5,432 nt of DNA from PFJX01 sp038215555. Lineage in GTDB: Bacteria; Pseudomonadota; Gammaproteobacteria; Burkholderiales; Thiobacillaceae. Location of the stretch: assembly GCA_038215555.1 (NCBI GenBank), contig JBBQQT010000197.1, positions 1 to 5,432 of the forward strand, in the 5' to 3' direction. Below, piece after piece: positions 1-4,158 of the stretch (its first letter is position 1; each line of letters opens with the position of its first letter). The translations under genes were made by a program, and so were the position numbers. The notes below the pieces were generated by a model. That model did no database searches. It saw only the letters and a list, made by a program, of their open reading frames with translations, and was not told the DNA's origin.

Positions 1-133
1 GAGTGGGATCGGACCCACAGGAAACACCGTTTTTATGTCAGGTTCTGAAGTATCAATGAGCTCGCAAACCCCATCGGCTCTGGGTCTCGGAATCACGGAC
101 GCGCGAACCTTGCATAATCGTTGAGCTTGGATA
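1..133. other. Unassigned flank beyond the broken end of IS66 element 1
   Basis: This stretch lies outside the part of tnpC that resembles the IS66 family. I do not recognise it. One plus-strand frame is open from base 2 to a TGA at 122-124 (about 40 codons, entering from the left edge). One minus-strand frame is open for 44 codons from 132 to the edge. Either could be the end of a neighbouring gene, but at this length both could be chance. A short inverted repeat, GTGGG/CCCAC (3-7 and 14-18), sits at the very edge. No sequence resembling the IS66 terminal repeat (GTAA...) is present, so the far end of element 1 is not here. Confidence 0.4.
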
Positions 134-1492
134 ATTCCGACCCATCGGAATCGCCCGCAGGGCGCGTTCCAGATGATTGGTGTCGATCGGCACGTCCGGA
201 TCAGTCAAATAGACCTCCAGCCCGAATCGCCGCTCACGGGCGTACGCCAAGGCTTTGGTCAGCGGATTGCTCGGCAATAACCCTTGGGCCGCAAACTGCT
301 GATTCACCCAGGCAAAGAACTGTTCGACCTTCGGTTTGGCATGCATCAGGCGGTAGTCAAGTTTCTTCGCTGACGCCAATTTCTGATTTCGGATCTGTTC
401 TTCTACCACGTACAAGCCGCCGATCAAGTCGAGGCCTTGTGCCGCCACCACGGGATCGGCCGCTTGCGCCTCAAAGAGTTTGCGCCGGGTGTGCGCCCAG
501 CACTGGGCGTGCGTGATCCCGGTCTTGTTCACGTAGTGGGTGTAAGCCCCGTAACCATCGGTGATCAATACCGCCCGCTCGGCAGGGCTGAGCCCCAGCG
601 CTTCTTCAATGTGCTCGGCCCGCCGACTCTCAAAGAAGGGGAAACACACTTCATCGAGTTCGCCATACACCGGCCAAAAATAAGCGGCCTTCAGTTTGCC
701 GGGACCGGCGCGCCCGGCCTTGATCGGGGTTTCGTCCATCGCCTTCACCCGCGAAGCGCGAATCGAGGCCATTTGCGCTTCGTAGACCGGTTCGAGCAAG
801 GCAATCCCTTGCTGACCGATCTGCGTCAGCCACGGCCGACTCACCGTGATCCCCGCATCCGTCAGCCGCTGATGCTGGCGATAGAACGGCAGGTGGTAGG
901 CAAATTTATCTATCAGCAAGCCGGCGACGAAACTGACATCGGCACGACTGCCTTCAATGACGCCGACCGGAGCAGGAGCACAAACAATCGCTTGTGTGAC
1001 CTTTAGCTTGATAACGGGGCGTTGGTACTTGAGCACCACATAGCTACCGGGCCGCTGTGCCAGTCGGAAGCTATTTTTGTGGCCAATCACTTCAAAATCA
1101 TCCGGCGCCAGCCCTTCGGTTTCCGGTGCTGCCAATTCGATGACTTCCACGGGGACGCGGGTCTCATCAAAGAAAGGCAGGCTGTCATCGCCGGTATCCG
1201 GCTTCTTCAGTGATTTGCGCCGCGAGTGTGCCGCAACCAGCCGTTCGACGGGTGGGGTTGGTGCAGCATCCGGCAACTCGCCCAGACTCATTTGACCATC
1301 GTTCGTGGTGACGAGCCGTCGTTCGCTCTTTTGGCCAAAGATTTGCCGCTTGAACCAGTCAATCTGCTGCTTGGCATGGGCCAAGTCGCGACTCAAATTG
1401 ACCCGGTCACGGCTCAGATCAACGATCTGCTGCGGCTGGTAAGCAGCGGCTTCGTCAAGGCTGAGAATGCCGCTGGCGGTGGTCGAATTCAT
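53..1492 (-). CDS. tnpC: IS66 family transposase TnpC, C-terminally truncated and fused to foreign sequence
   Basis: This is the DDE transposase of IS66 element 1, which would cut and join the element's ends. An N-terminal coiled coil (about residues 20-50) runs into the family motif FKRQIFGQKSER (47-58). The catalytic residues are visible: D253 in MDETPIK, D312 in ITDGYGAY and E442 in NHLERALR. The region that usually holds a Cys4-type zinc finger (about 130-170) has no paired cysteines. After GRN (451-453) the expected WLF... tail is absent. The last 26 residues read out of unrelated flank up to a stop at 53-55. A normal TnpC of this type continues roughly 40-60 residues further. The start ATG overlaps the tnpB stop as ATGA, which implies translational coupling, and I see no strong Shine-Dalgarno. 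The catalytic triad survives, but loss of the tail probably makes it inactive, so it could equally be called a pseudogene. Confidence 0.9.
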   Translation of the reverse strand: MNSTTASGILSLDEAAAYQPQQIVDLSRDRVNLSRDLAHAKQQIDWFKRQIFGQKSERRLVTTNDGQMSLGELPDAAPTPPVERLVAAHSRRKSLKKPDTGDDSLPFFDETRVPVEVIELAAPETEGLAPDDFEVIGHKNSFRLAQRPGSYVVLKYQRPVIKLKVTQAIVCAPAPVGVIEGSRADVSFVAGLLIDKFAYHLPFYRQHQRLTDAGITVSRPWLTQIGQQGIALLEPVYEAQMASIRASRVKAMDETPIKAGRAGPGKLKAAYFWPVYGELDEVCFPFFESRRAEHIEEALGLSPAERAVLITDGYGAYTHYVNKTGITHAQCWAHTRRKLFEAQAADPVVAAQGLDLIGGLYVVEEQIRNQKLASAKKLDYRLMHAKPKVEQFFAWVNQQFAAQGLLPSNPLTKALAYARERRFGLEVYLTDPDVPIDTNHLERALRAIPMGRNYPSSTIMQGSRVRDSETQSRWGLRAH

Positions 1493-1860
1493 GCCGCCAT
1501 TTTACCAGATGCGCGACCCGCCAAGCCTTGCTGGTAGCGCTTTCTGACCACTTTGCCCTCCATTCCTTCAAGCAGAAGTTTCAGTCGGGTCCAGTCCATT
1601 TCCTGCGTGGCAATCTTGCGCCAATCACTGAGAAACCGGCCTTCTTCGAGGCGCTTTCCCCACAGGCAAAAGCCAGTGCGATCCCAGTAGAGCACTTTGA
1701 TCTGAGTGGCCCGCCGATTGATGAAGACAAACAGCCGGCCACTCAGCGGATCCTGAGCGAGCTCGTGCCGGGTCAGGGCATACAGGCCATCGTAGGATTT
1801 ACGCATATCGACCGGTCGACCGTAGAGGTGCACGCGGATTTGGCCTTCGGGGAAAAACAT
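1489..1860 (-). CDS. tnpB: IS66 family accessory protein TnpB
   Basis: TnpB is the small second protein of IS66 elements. In the family it is needed for efficient transposition, but its biochemical role is unsettled. The 123-residue product is full length. It shows the family signature VDMRKSYDGL (17-26), then a block with FVFINRRATQIKVLYWDRTG (44-63), and then LWGKRLEEGRF (66-76). The C-terminus is basic. The start ATG shares one base with the tnpA stop (TGATG), and its own stop overlaps the tnpC start (ATGA). All three proteins are thus likely made from one mRNA by coupled translation. No damage is visible in this gene. Confidence 0.95.
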   Translation of the reverse strand: MFFPEGQIRVHLYGRPVDMRKSYDGLYALTRHELAQDPLSGRLFVFINRRATQIKVLYWDRTGFCLWGKRLEEGRFLSDWRKIATQEMDWTRLKLLLEGMEGKVVRKRYQQGLAGRASGKMAA

Positions 1861-2159
1861 CAGGATCGGCTCAGGCGCAGAATGAGTCCGTCACCCAGAT
1901 CAAGGGTGAGCTCAAGGCGGGCCGGGGTCTTCGTGGGCGGCGTGAGTGCGCCGATATCCAGAAAAGCAGTGGCCGGGGCTTGTCCAACCGGTTCGTTACT
2001 GGCCAGCAGATTTCGCCAGCGATAAAAGTTCGAGGCACTGATCGATTGCTGGCGACAAAACGCTTTGACGCTCAGACCGCTCTGCTCAAACTCTGTGTGC
2101 AGTGAGCGCCATTCGTGTGCGCTCCGCCATATACCTTTGGCTGTCGATTGCTTTCCCAT
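1860..2159 (-). CDS. tnpA: IS66 family accessory protein TnpA (HTH domain)
   Basis: This is the first gene of IS66 element 1, encoding a 99-residue helix-turn-helix protein presumed to bind DNA. The HTH runs over about residues 27-52 (SGLSVKAFCRQQSIS followed by NFYRWRNLL). The C-terminal beta-rich segment (LELTLDLGDGLILRL, 82-96) is typical of IS66 TnpA. The start at 2159 is supported by a minus-strand Shine-Dalgarno AGGGGA (2171-2166) six bases upstream. The stop overlaps the tnpB start as TGATG. The gene looks intact. It lies 85 bp inside the element's terminus, so any promoter must sit in that leader or outside the element. I could not identify convincing -35/-10 boxes. Confidence 0.92.
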   Translation of the reverse strand: MGKQSTAKGIWRSAHEWRSLHTEFEQSGLSVKAFCRQQSISASNFYRWRNLLASNEPVGQAPATAFLDIGALTPPTKTPARLELTLDLGDGLILRLSRS

Positions 2160-2165
2160 TCCCGA

Positions 2166-2189
2166 TCCCCTGTCCGTGATGTACGGGGA
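2166..2189 (-). promoter_or_regulatory. tnpA ribosome binding site of IS66 element 1 within a short hairpin
   Basis: On the minus strand, TCCCC (2189-2185) can pair with GGGGA (2170-2166) across a 14-base loop. The downstream arm lies within the AGGGGA Shine-Dalgarno of tnpA. A competing small stem, CCGT/ACGG (2174-2177 with 2183-2186), lies inside the loop. Folding would hide the ribosome binding site. The stem is only five base pairs, so the regulatory reading is tentative. The ribosome binding site itself is well supported by its spacing of six bases to the ATG. Confidence 0.4.
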
Positions 2190-2215
2190 ATATTGTCAGC
2201 AACTGCTACGGACGC

Positions 2216-2244
2216 GGGAAGTACGCCGTGGAGTTAACGGTTAC
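2216..2244 (-). repeat. Terminal inverted repeat of IS66 element 1 (tnpA-proximal end)
   Basis: Read from 2244 downward on the minus strand, the end starts GTAACCGTTAACTCCACGG and continues to the block GCGTACTT. IS66-family ends characteristically begin with GTAA. Compared ungapped with the end of IS66 element 2 (3294-3322), 20 of 29 positions agree, including 1-4, 6-7, 16-17, 19-21 and 23-26. The partner repeat at the tnpC end is not in the window. Confidence 0.75.
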
Positions 2245-2271
2245 GGCTCCAAGCTCTGAGAAGATGGAGCC
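2245..2271 (+). repeat. Inverted repeat GGCTCC/GGAGCC directly before IS3 orfA
   Basis: GGCTCC (2245-2250) and GGAGCC (2266-2271) form a perfect 6-bp inverted repeat with a 15-base loop, ending right at the orfA ATG. The downstream arm contains GGAG, which is only two bases from the ATG. GAGAAG at 2258-2263 in the loop is a better-spaced candidate ribosome binding site. The upstream arm begins at the first base outside the IS66 terminus. The structure could dampen orfA translation or be a chance repeat. Confidence 0.4.
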
Positions 2272-2595
2272 ATGAACAAGTCAAACAAGTTTTCCCCTGA
2301 AGTTGGTGAACGTGCTGTTCGGATGGTGCAAGAGCACCGGCATGAATACCCGTCGCATTGGGCGGCGATCGAGTCGATAGCCCCGAAGATTGGATGCGCT
2401 ACCCAGACACTGCACGAATGGGTGCGTAAACATGAGGTCGATACCGGGACACGTGACGGCGTTACCAGCGAAGAACGAGACCGCATCAAGACACTGGAGC
2501 GCGAGGTCAAGGAATTACGCCGAGCCAATGAAATCCTAAAACTGGCCAGTGCGTTTTTTGCCCAGGCGGAGCTCGACCGCCGGTTAAAGTTCTGA
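2272..2595 (+). CDS. IS3 family transposase OrfA (HTH and leucine zipper)
   Basis: OrfA is the DNA-binding half of the IS3 transposase. On its own it usually acts as a regulator of transposition, and fused by frameshifting to OrfB it directs the OrfAB transposase to the ends. The 107-residue product opens with FSPEVGERAVRMVQEHR (7-23). It then has an HTH ending in IGCATQTLHEWV (40-51). A leucine-zipper helix follows with L75, L82 and L89 at heptad spacing in the segment RIKTLEREVKELRRANEIL. The C-terminus LASAFFAQAELDRR is common in this family. The gene is intact, unlike its partner. Near its 3' end it carries the slippery run GCG TTT TTT GCC. It stays uninterrupted between two IS66 insertions, so a solo OrfA could still be made. 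Confidence 0.95.
   Translation: MNKSNKFSPEVGERAVRMVQEHRHEYPSHWAAIESIAPKIGCATQTLHEWVRKHEVDTGTRDGVTSEERDRIKTLEREVKELRRANEILKLASAFFAQAELDRRLKF
2554..2583 (+). promoter_or_regulatory. Programmed -1 ribosomal frameshift site: T6G slippery run plus hairpin
   Basis: TTTTTTG (2554-2560) reads TTT TTT GCC in the orfA frame. A -1 slip of the second TTT onto 2556-2558 continues into the orfB frame at TGC (2559). The orfB frame is open back to a TGA at 2529-2531 and so overlaps the end of orfA. Four bases after the run, GGCGG (2565-2569) pairs with CCGCC (2577-2581) across a 7-base loop. With one bulged A the stem extends by CC/GG (2562-2563 with 2582-2583). A slippery run plus downstream stem is the known way IS3 elements make OrfAB. 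Efficiency cannot be judged from sequence. Confidence 0.75.
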
Positions 2596-3211
2596 AAGGA
2601 TTCATCGATCAGCATCGCGATACCTACGGGGTCGAGCCGATCTGCAAGGTTTTGCAGGTCGCCCCATCAGGGTATCGACGGCATGCGGCCTGTCAGCGCA
2701 ATCTGGCATTACGTTGTGCTCGTGCGCAGCGAGATGATGTCTTGATGCCGCAGATCAAGCGGGTTTGGCAAGCCAACATGCAGGTGTACGGTGCCGACAA
2801 GGTCTGGCACCAGCTCAACCGTGAAGCGCTTGAAGTGGCCCGCTGCACTGTCGAGCGGCTCATGAAACACTTGGGGTTGGCTGGCGCCAGGCGCGGCAAG
2901 ATAGTGCGAACTACGATCCCCGACAAGGCGGCGCCCTGTCCGCTGGATCGGGTCAATCGTCAATTCAAGGCAGATCGACCCAACCAGTTGTAGGTGTCGG
3001 ATTTCACCTATGTTTCCACCTGGCAAGGCTGGTTGTACGTCGCGTTTGTCATCGATGTCTTTGCCCGGCGCATTGTCGGCTGGCGGATTAGCCGTTCCAT
3101 GCGGACAGATTTTGTGCTCGACGCCATAGAGCAAGCGCTATATGCACGACAGCCAGAACTCTCTGATGCCTTGATACATCACAGCGACCGAGGATCGCAG
3201 TATGTTTCCAT

Positions 3212-3226
3212 TCGCTATGTCGCTAT
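3212..3226 (+). repeat. Imperfect 8-bp tandem duplication that frameshifts orfB
   Basis: TCGCTAT occurs at 3212-3218 and again at 3220-3226, separated by a single G. Compared with the reading expected from the IS3 family (SIRYTERL), the extra bases are GTCGCTAT (3219-3226). Removing them joins CGC TAT to ACC GAG and restores 22 codons of good orfB. The unit length of eight with 7 of 8 matching could be a slippage product or the footprint of an element that makes 8-bp target duplications. Confidence 0.7.
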
Positions 3227-3285
3227 ACCGAGCGCCTCAGCGAGGCGGGCATAGAACCATCGGTAGGAAGTCGTGGCGACAGTTA

Positions 3286-3293
3286 CGACAACG
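3286..3293 (+). repeat. Predicted 8-bp target duplication of IS66 element 2 (one copy visible)
   Basis: IS66-family elements generally duplicate eight bases of target. The eight orfB bases just before the element terminus are CGACAACG, covering the end of the YDN codons plus the first base of the next codon. The second copy would lie after the far end of element 2, beyond the window, so this is a prediction. Confidence 0.4.
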
Positions 3294-3322
3294 GTAAGCG
3301 ATCAATAAACAGCGCACTTTCC
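3294..3322 (+). repeat. Terminal inverted repeat of IS66 element 2 (tnpA-proximal end)
   Basis: The end begins GTAAGCGATC and has the block GCGCACTT at positions 19-26 from the terminus. This matches the GCGTACTT block at the same offset in IS66 element 1. Ungapped identity to that end is 20 of 29. A small perfect repeat, CAGCG/CGCTG (3310-3314 and 3323-3327), straddles the inner part and might be a transposase contact. The opposite terminal repeat is beyond the window. Confidence 0.8.
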
Positions 3323-3347
3323 CGCTGAGCGATAGTGGTGAAAGATG

Positions 3348-3371
3348 TGTCCACGTAAAACAAGGTGGACA
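3348..3371 (+). promoter_or_regulatory. tnpA ribosome binding site of IS66 element 2 within a hairpin
   Basis: TGTCCAC (3348-3354) pairs perfectly with GTGGACA (3365-3371) across a 10-base loop. The downstream arm overlaps the Shine-Dalgarno AAGGTGG (3362-3368), which is six bases from the ATG at 3375. The fold would restrict access to the tnpA start. The ribosome binding site is convincing and decides the start. Regulation by the hairpin is an inference. Confidence 0.5.
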
Positions 3372-3374
3372 TCT

Positions 3375-3797
3375 ATGACAGCGCAAATTACAGAGTTGAA
3401 GCAGCGACTAGTCGTCGGTCGCAAGCAGGATGGCCGTTGCTGCTACGACCCGCAGGCCAAACGTGAATTGATCGAGGCCTGTTTTTTACCCGGTGTTTCG
3501 GTGGCGAAACTGGCGCTGGCGCACGGCATCAACGCCAATCTCCTGCGCACCTGGATGACCAAACATCAGCGTCAATCGTTGCCAGGCGTTTTAGTGCGGT
3601 CATCAGCAGCAACGCCATCGCCGTTTATCCCGGTGGCGCCGGTCAGCGCCCATCGTTCGCCGATCACGTCCTCGGCACTCGCGGCTCGGCTCCCCAACGG
3701 CATCCGGCTGGAATGGTCGGCATTGCCGGCCGATCAACTGGCGCCTATTCTTCGGCTGCTTTCCACCCTGCCATGTTCCGACTCGATTCCCGGCTGA
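3375..3797 (+). CDS. tnpA: IS66 family accessory protein TnpA (HTH domain)
   Basis: This is the first gene of IS66 element 2, encoding a 140-residue putative DNA-binding protein. The HTH spans about residues 38-64 (LPGVSVAKLALAHGIN, then LRTWMTKHQ). A Pro/Ser-rich linker (about 69-100) leads to the C-terminal family segment ARLPNGIRLEW (104-114) and QLAPILRLLSTL (121-132). The start at 3375 is chosen over an in-frame ATG at 3345. It has AAGGTGG six bases upstream and gives the usual N-terminus, whereas the 3345 start has little ribosome binding signal. The last 25 bases overlap the start of tnpB in another frame, consistent with coupled translation. It differs clearly from the 99-residue TnpA of element 1. 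Confidence 0.9.
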   Translation: MTAQITELKQRLVVGRKQDGRCCYDPQAKRELIEACFLPGVSVAKLALAHGINANLLRTWMTKHQRQSLPGVLVRSSAATPSPFIPVAPVSAHRSPITSSALAARLPNGIRLEWSALPADQLAPILRLLSTLPCSDSIPG

Positions 3798-4123
3798 AGG
3801 TCTTCCTGCACCGGGAAGCCGTCGATGGCCGCAAGAGCATCAACGGACTCGCGCTGCTCGTTGAACAAGGACTGGGTCTCGATCCGTTTGCCGAGGTCGC
3901 CTATGTGTTCAGCAACCGCCGGCGCGACCGGATCAAGATTCTGCTCTGGGATCGAAACGGCTTCTGGCTGCTCATCAAGCGGCTGGAAGCCGATCGCTTC
4001 AAATGGCCCAAGGAATCTGATCTCGTCGAGCTGTCGGTCGAGCAACTGCATTGGCTGCTCGATGGCATCAACCTCGCGGCCATGCAACCGCACCCGGCCC
4101 GAAATTATCAACGCGTAGGGTGA
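3773..4123 (+). CDS. tnpB: IS66 family accessory protein TnpB
   Basis: This is a full-length 116-residue TnpB. It opens MFRLDSRLKVFLHREAVDGR, followed by KSINGLALLVEQGLGLDPF (21-39). The core then reads VFSNRRRDRIKILLWDRNGF (45-64) with WLLIKRLEADRFKWP (65-79). The tail is LSVEQLHWLLDGIN (87-100) and then HPARNYQRV. The frame is open upstream to 3713, but those extra residues overlap tnpA and do not belong to the family, so the start at 3773 is used. The gene starts inside the 3' end of tnpA. It ends 32 bp before tnpC, a gap filled by a hairpin. Its role in the family is as an accessory factor for transposition. Confidence 0.94.
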   Translation: MFRLDSRLKVFLHREAVDGRKSINGLALLVEQGLGLDPFAEVAYVFSNRRRDRIKILLWDRNGFWLLIKRLEADRFKWPKESDLVELSVEQLHWLLDGINLAAMQPHPARNYQRVG

Positions 4124-4158
4124 ACGATTTTTAGCCGGTTCAGTCAAATCGTCATATG
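4117..4158 (+). promoter_or_regulatory. tnpB-tnpC junction hairpin that may bring a Shine-Dalgarno to the tnpC start
   Basis: The 32-bp gap between the tnpB stop (4121-4123) and the tnpC ATG (4156-4158) contains a perfect 7-bp inverted repeat, ACGATTT (4124-4130) and AAATCGT (4146-4152), with a 15-base loop. No Shine-Dalgarno lies just before the ATG. AGGGTGA (4117-4123) lies immediately before the hairpin and includes the tnpB stop. If the stem forms, that sequence would lie about six unpaired bases from the ATG. This would be a folded ribosome binding site or a re-initiation aid. The inverted repeat is seen directly; the function is inferred. Confidence 0.55.

Larger units (their letters stand above)
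134..2244 (-). mobile_element. IS66-family insertion sequence 1, truncated at its tnpC end
   Basis: This element has the three-gene layout tnpA-tnpB-tnpC of the standard IS66 group, all on the minus strand. Its tnpA-proximal terminus is placed at 2244. Reading the minus strand from there gives GTAACCG, and positions 19-26 read GCGTACTT. This matches the terminus of the second IS66 element in register at 20 of 29 positions. The opposite end is missing: tnpC homology stops near base 134 and no matching inverted repeat follows. The element therefore cannot be excised or moved by its own machinery as it stands, although its proteins might act in trans if functional. The break at 134 is placed from protein homology and could be off by several bases. 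Confidence 0.85.
2245..3293 (+). mobile_element. IS3-family insertion sequence remnant, interrupted at both ends by IS66 elements
   Basis: The segment holds an intact orfA and a damaged orfB in the -1 relative frame, the hallmark arrangement of IS3-family elements. Only 27 bp separate the IS66 terminus at 2244 from the orfA start. No IS3-type terminal repeat is recognisable there, so the left end appears to have been removed or displaced by IS66 element 1. On the right, orfB coding continues to GAC AAC G and is cut at 3293 by IS66 element 2. The rest of orfB and the right IS3 end should lie beyond element 2, outside this window, if no deletion followed. Confidence 0.88.
2532..3293 (+). pseudogene. 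IS3 family transposase OrfB (rve/DDE domain), broken by amber codon, frameshift and IS66 insertion
   Basis: OrfB supplies the DDE integrase domain of the IS3 transposase. After the frameshift site it reads CPGGARPPVKVLKGFIDQHR, then the HTH_21-like region with GVEPICKVLQVAPSGY, then VYGADKVWHQLNRE and CTVERLMKHLGL. At 2991-2993 a TAG replaces the Trp of the usual RPNQLW(V)SDFTYV motif. The frame then continues VSDFTYVSTWQGWLYVAF...VFARRIVGW, with the first catalytic Asp at 3000-3002 and the second in HHSDRGSQY at 3186-3188. After SIRY an 8-bp imperfect duplication (3219-3226) shifts the frame. Dropping it restores TERLSEAGIEPSVGSRGDSY and DN up to 3292. The catalytic Glu is expected about four codons later but is lost to IS66 element 2. 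Apparent separate reading frames at 2652-2993 and 2994-3254 are parts of this one gene. Confidence 0.93.

Noticed and set aside
1..18. T-arm-like palindrome GTGGG/CCCAC suggesting a tRNA end on the minus strand
   Set aside because: The loop is six bases instead of seven, the TTC of a T-loop is not in place, and the bases on either side cannot form the rest of a tRNA.
437..1006. Long plus-strand reading frame opposite tnpC of element 1
   Set aside because: It is antisense to a clear transposase gene, resembles no known protein, and is explained by GC-rich codon structure. The other antisense frames across the tnp genes were dropped for the same reason.
2160..2244. Promoter for the tnpABC operon of element 1
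   Set aside because: An AT-rich AATATT is present, but no -35 box at acceptable spacing could be found, so no promoter is called. The same holds for 3294-3374.
2245..2271. IS3 left terminal repeat between the IS66 end and orfA
   Set aside because: Only 27 bp are available and no recognisable IS3-type end is present; the nearest TG is too close to the ATG to be a convincing terminus.
2241..2615. 124-codon minus-strand frame opposite IS3 orfA
   Set aside because: It is Ser/Arg-rich, low-complexity antisense translation of an obvious orfA, and crosses the IS66/IS3 boundary.
2994..3254. Separate small gene starting at GTG after the amber codon
   Set aside because: The protein is the uninterrupted continuation of IS3 OrfB, and no ribosome binding site precedes the GTG.
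3345..3374. Upstream ATG as the start of tnpA in element 2
   Set aside because: The ATG at 3375 has AAGGTGG at six-base spacing and gives the expected N-terminus. The 3345 start would translate through the hairpin.
3713..3772. N-terminal extension of tnpB in element 2
   Set aside because: The extra 20 residues overlap tnpA and are not family sequence, while MFRLD at 3773 is the expected start.
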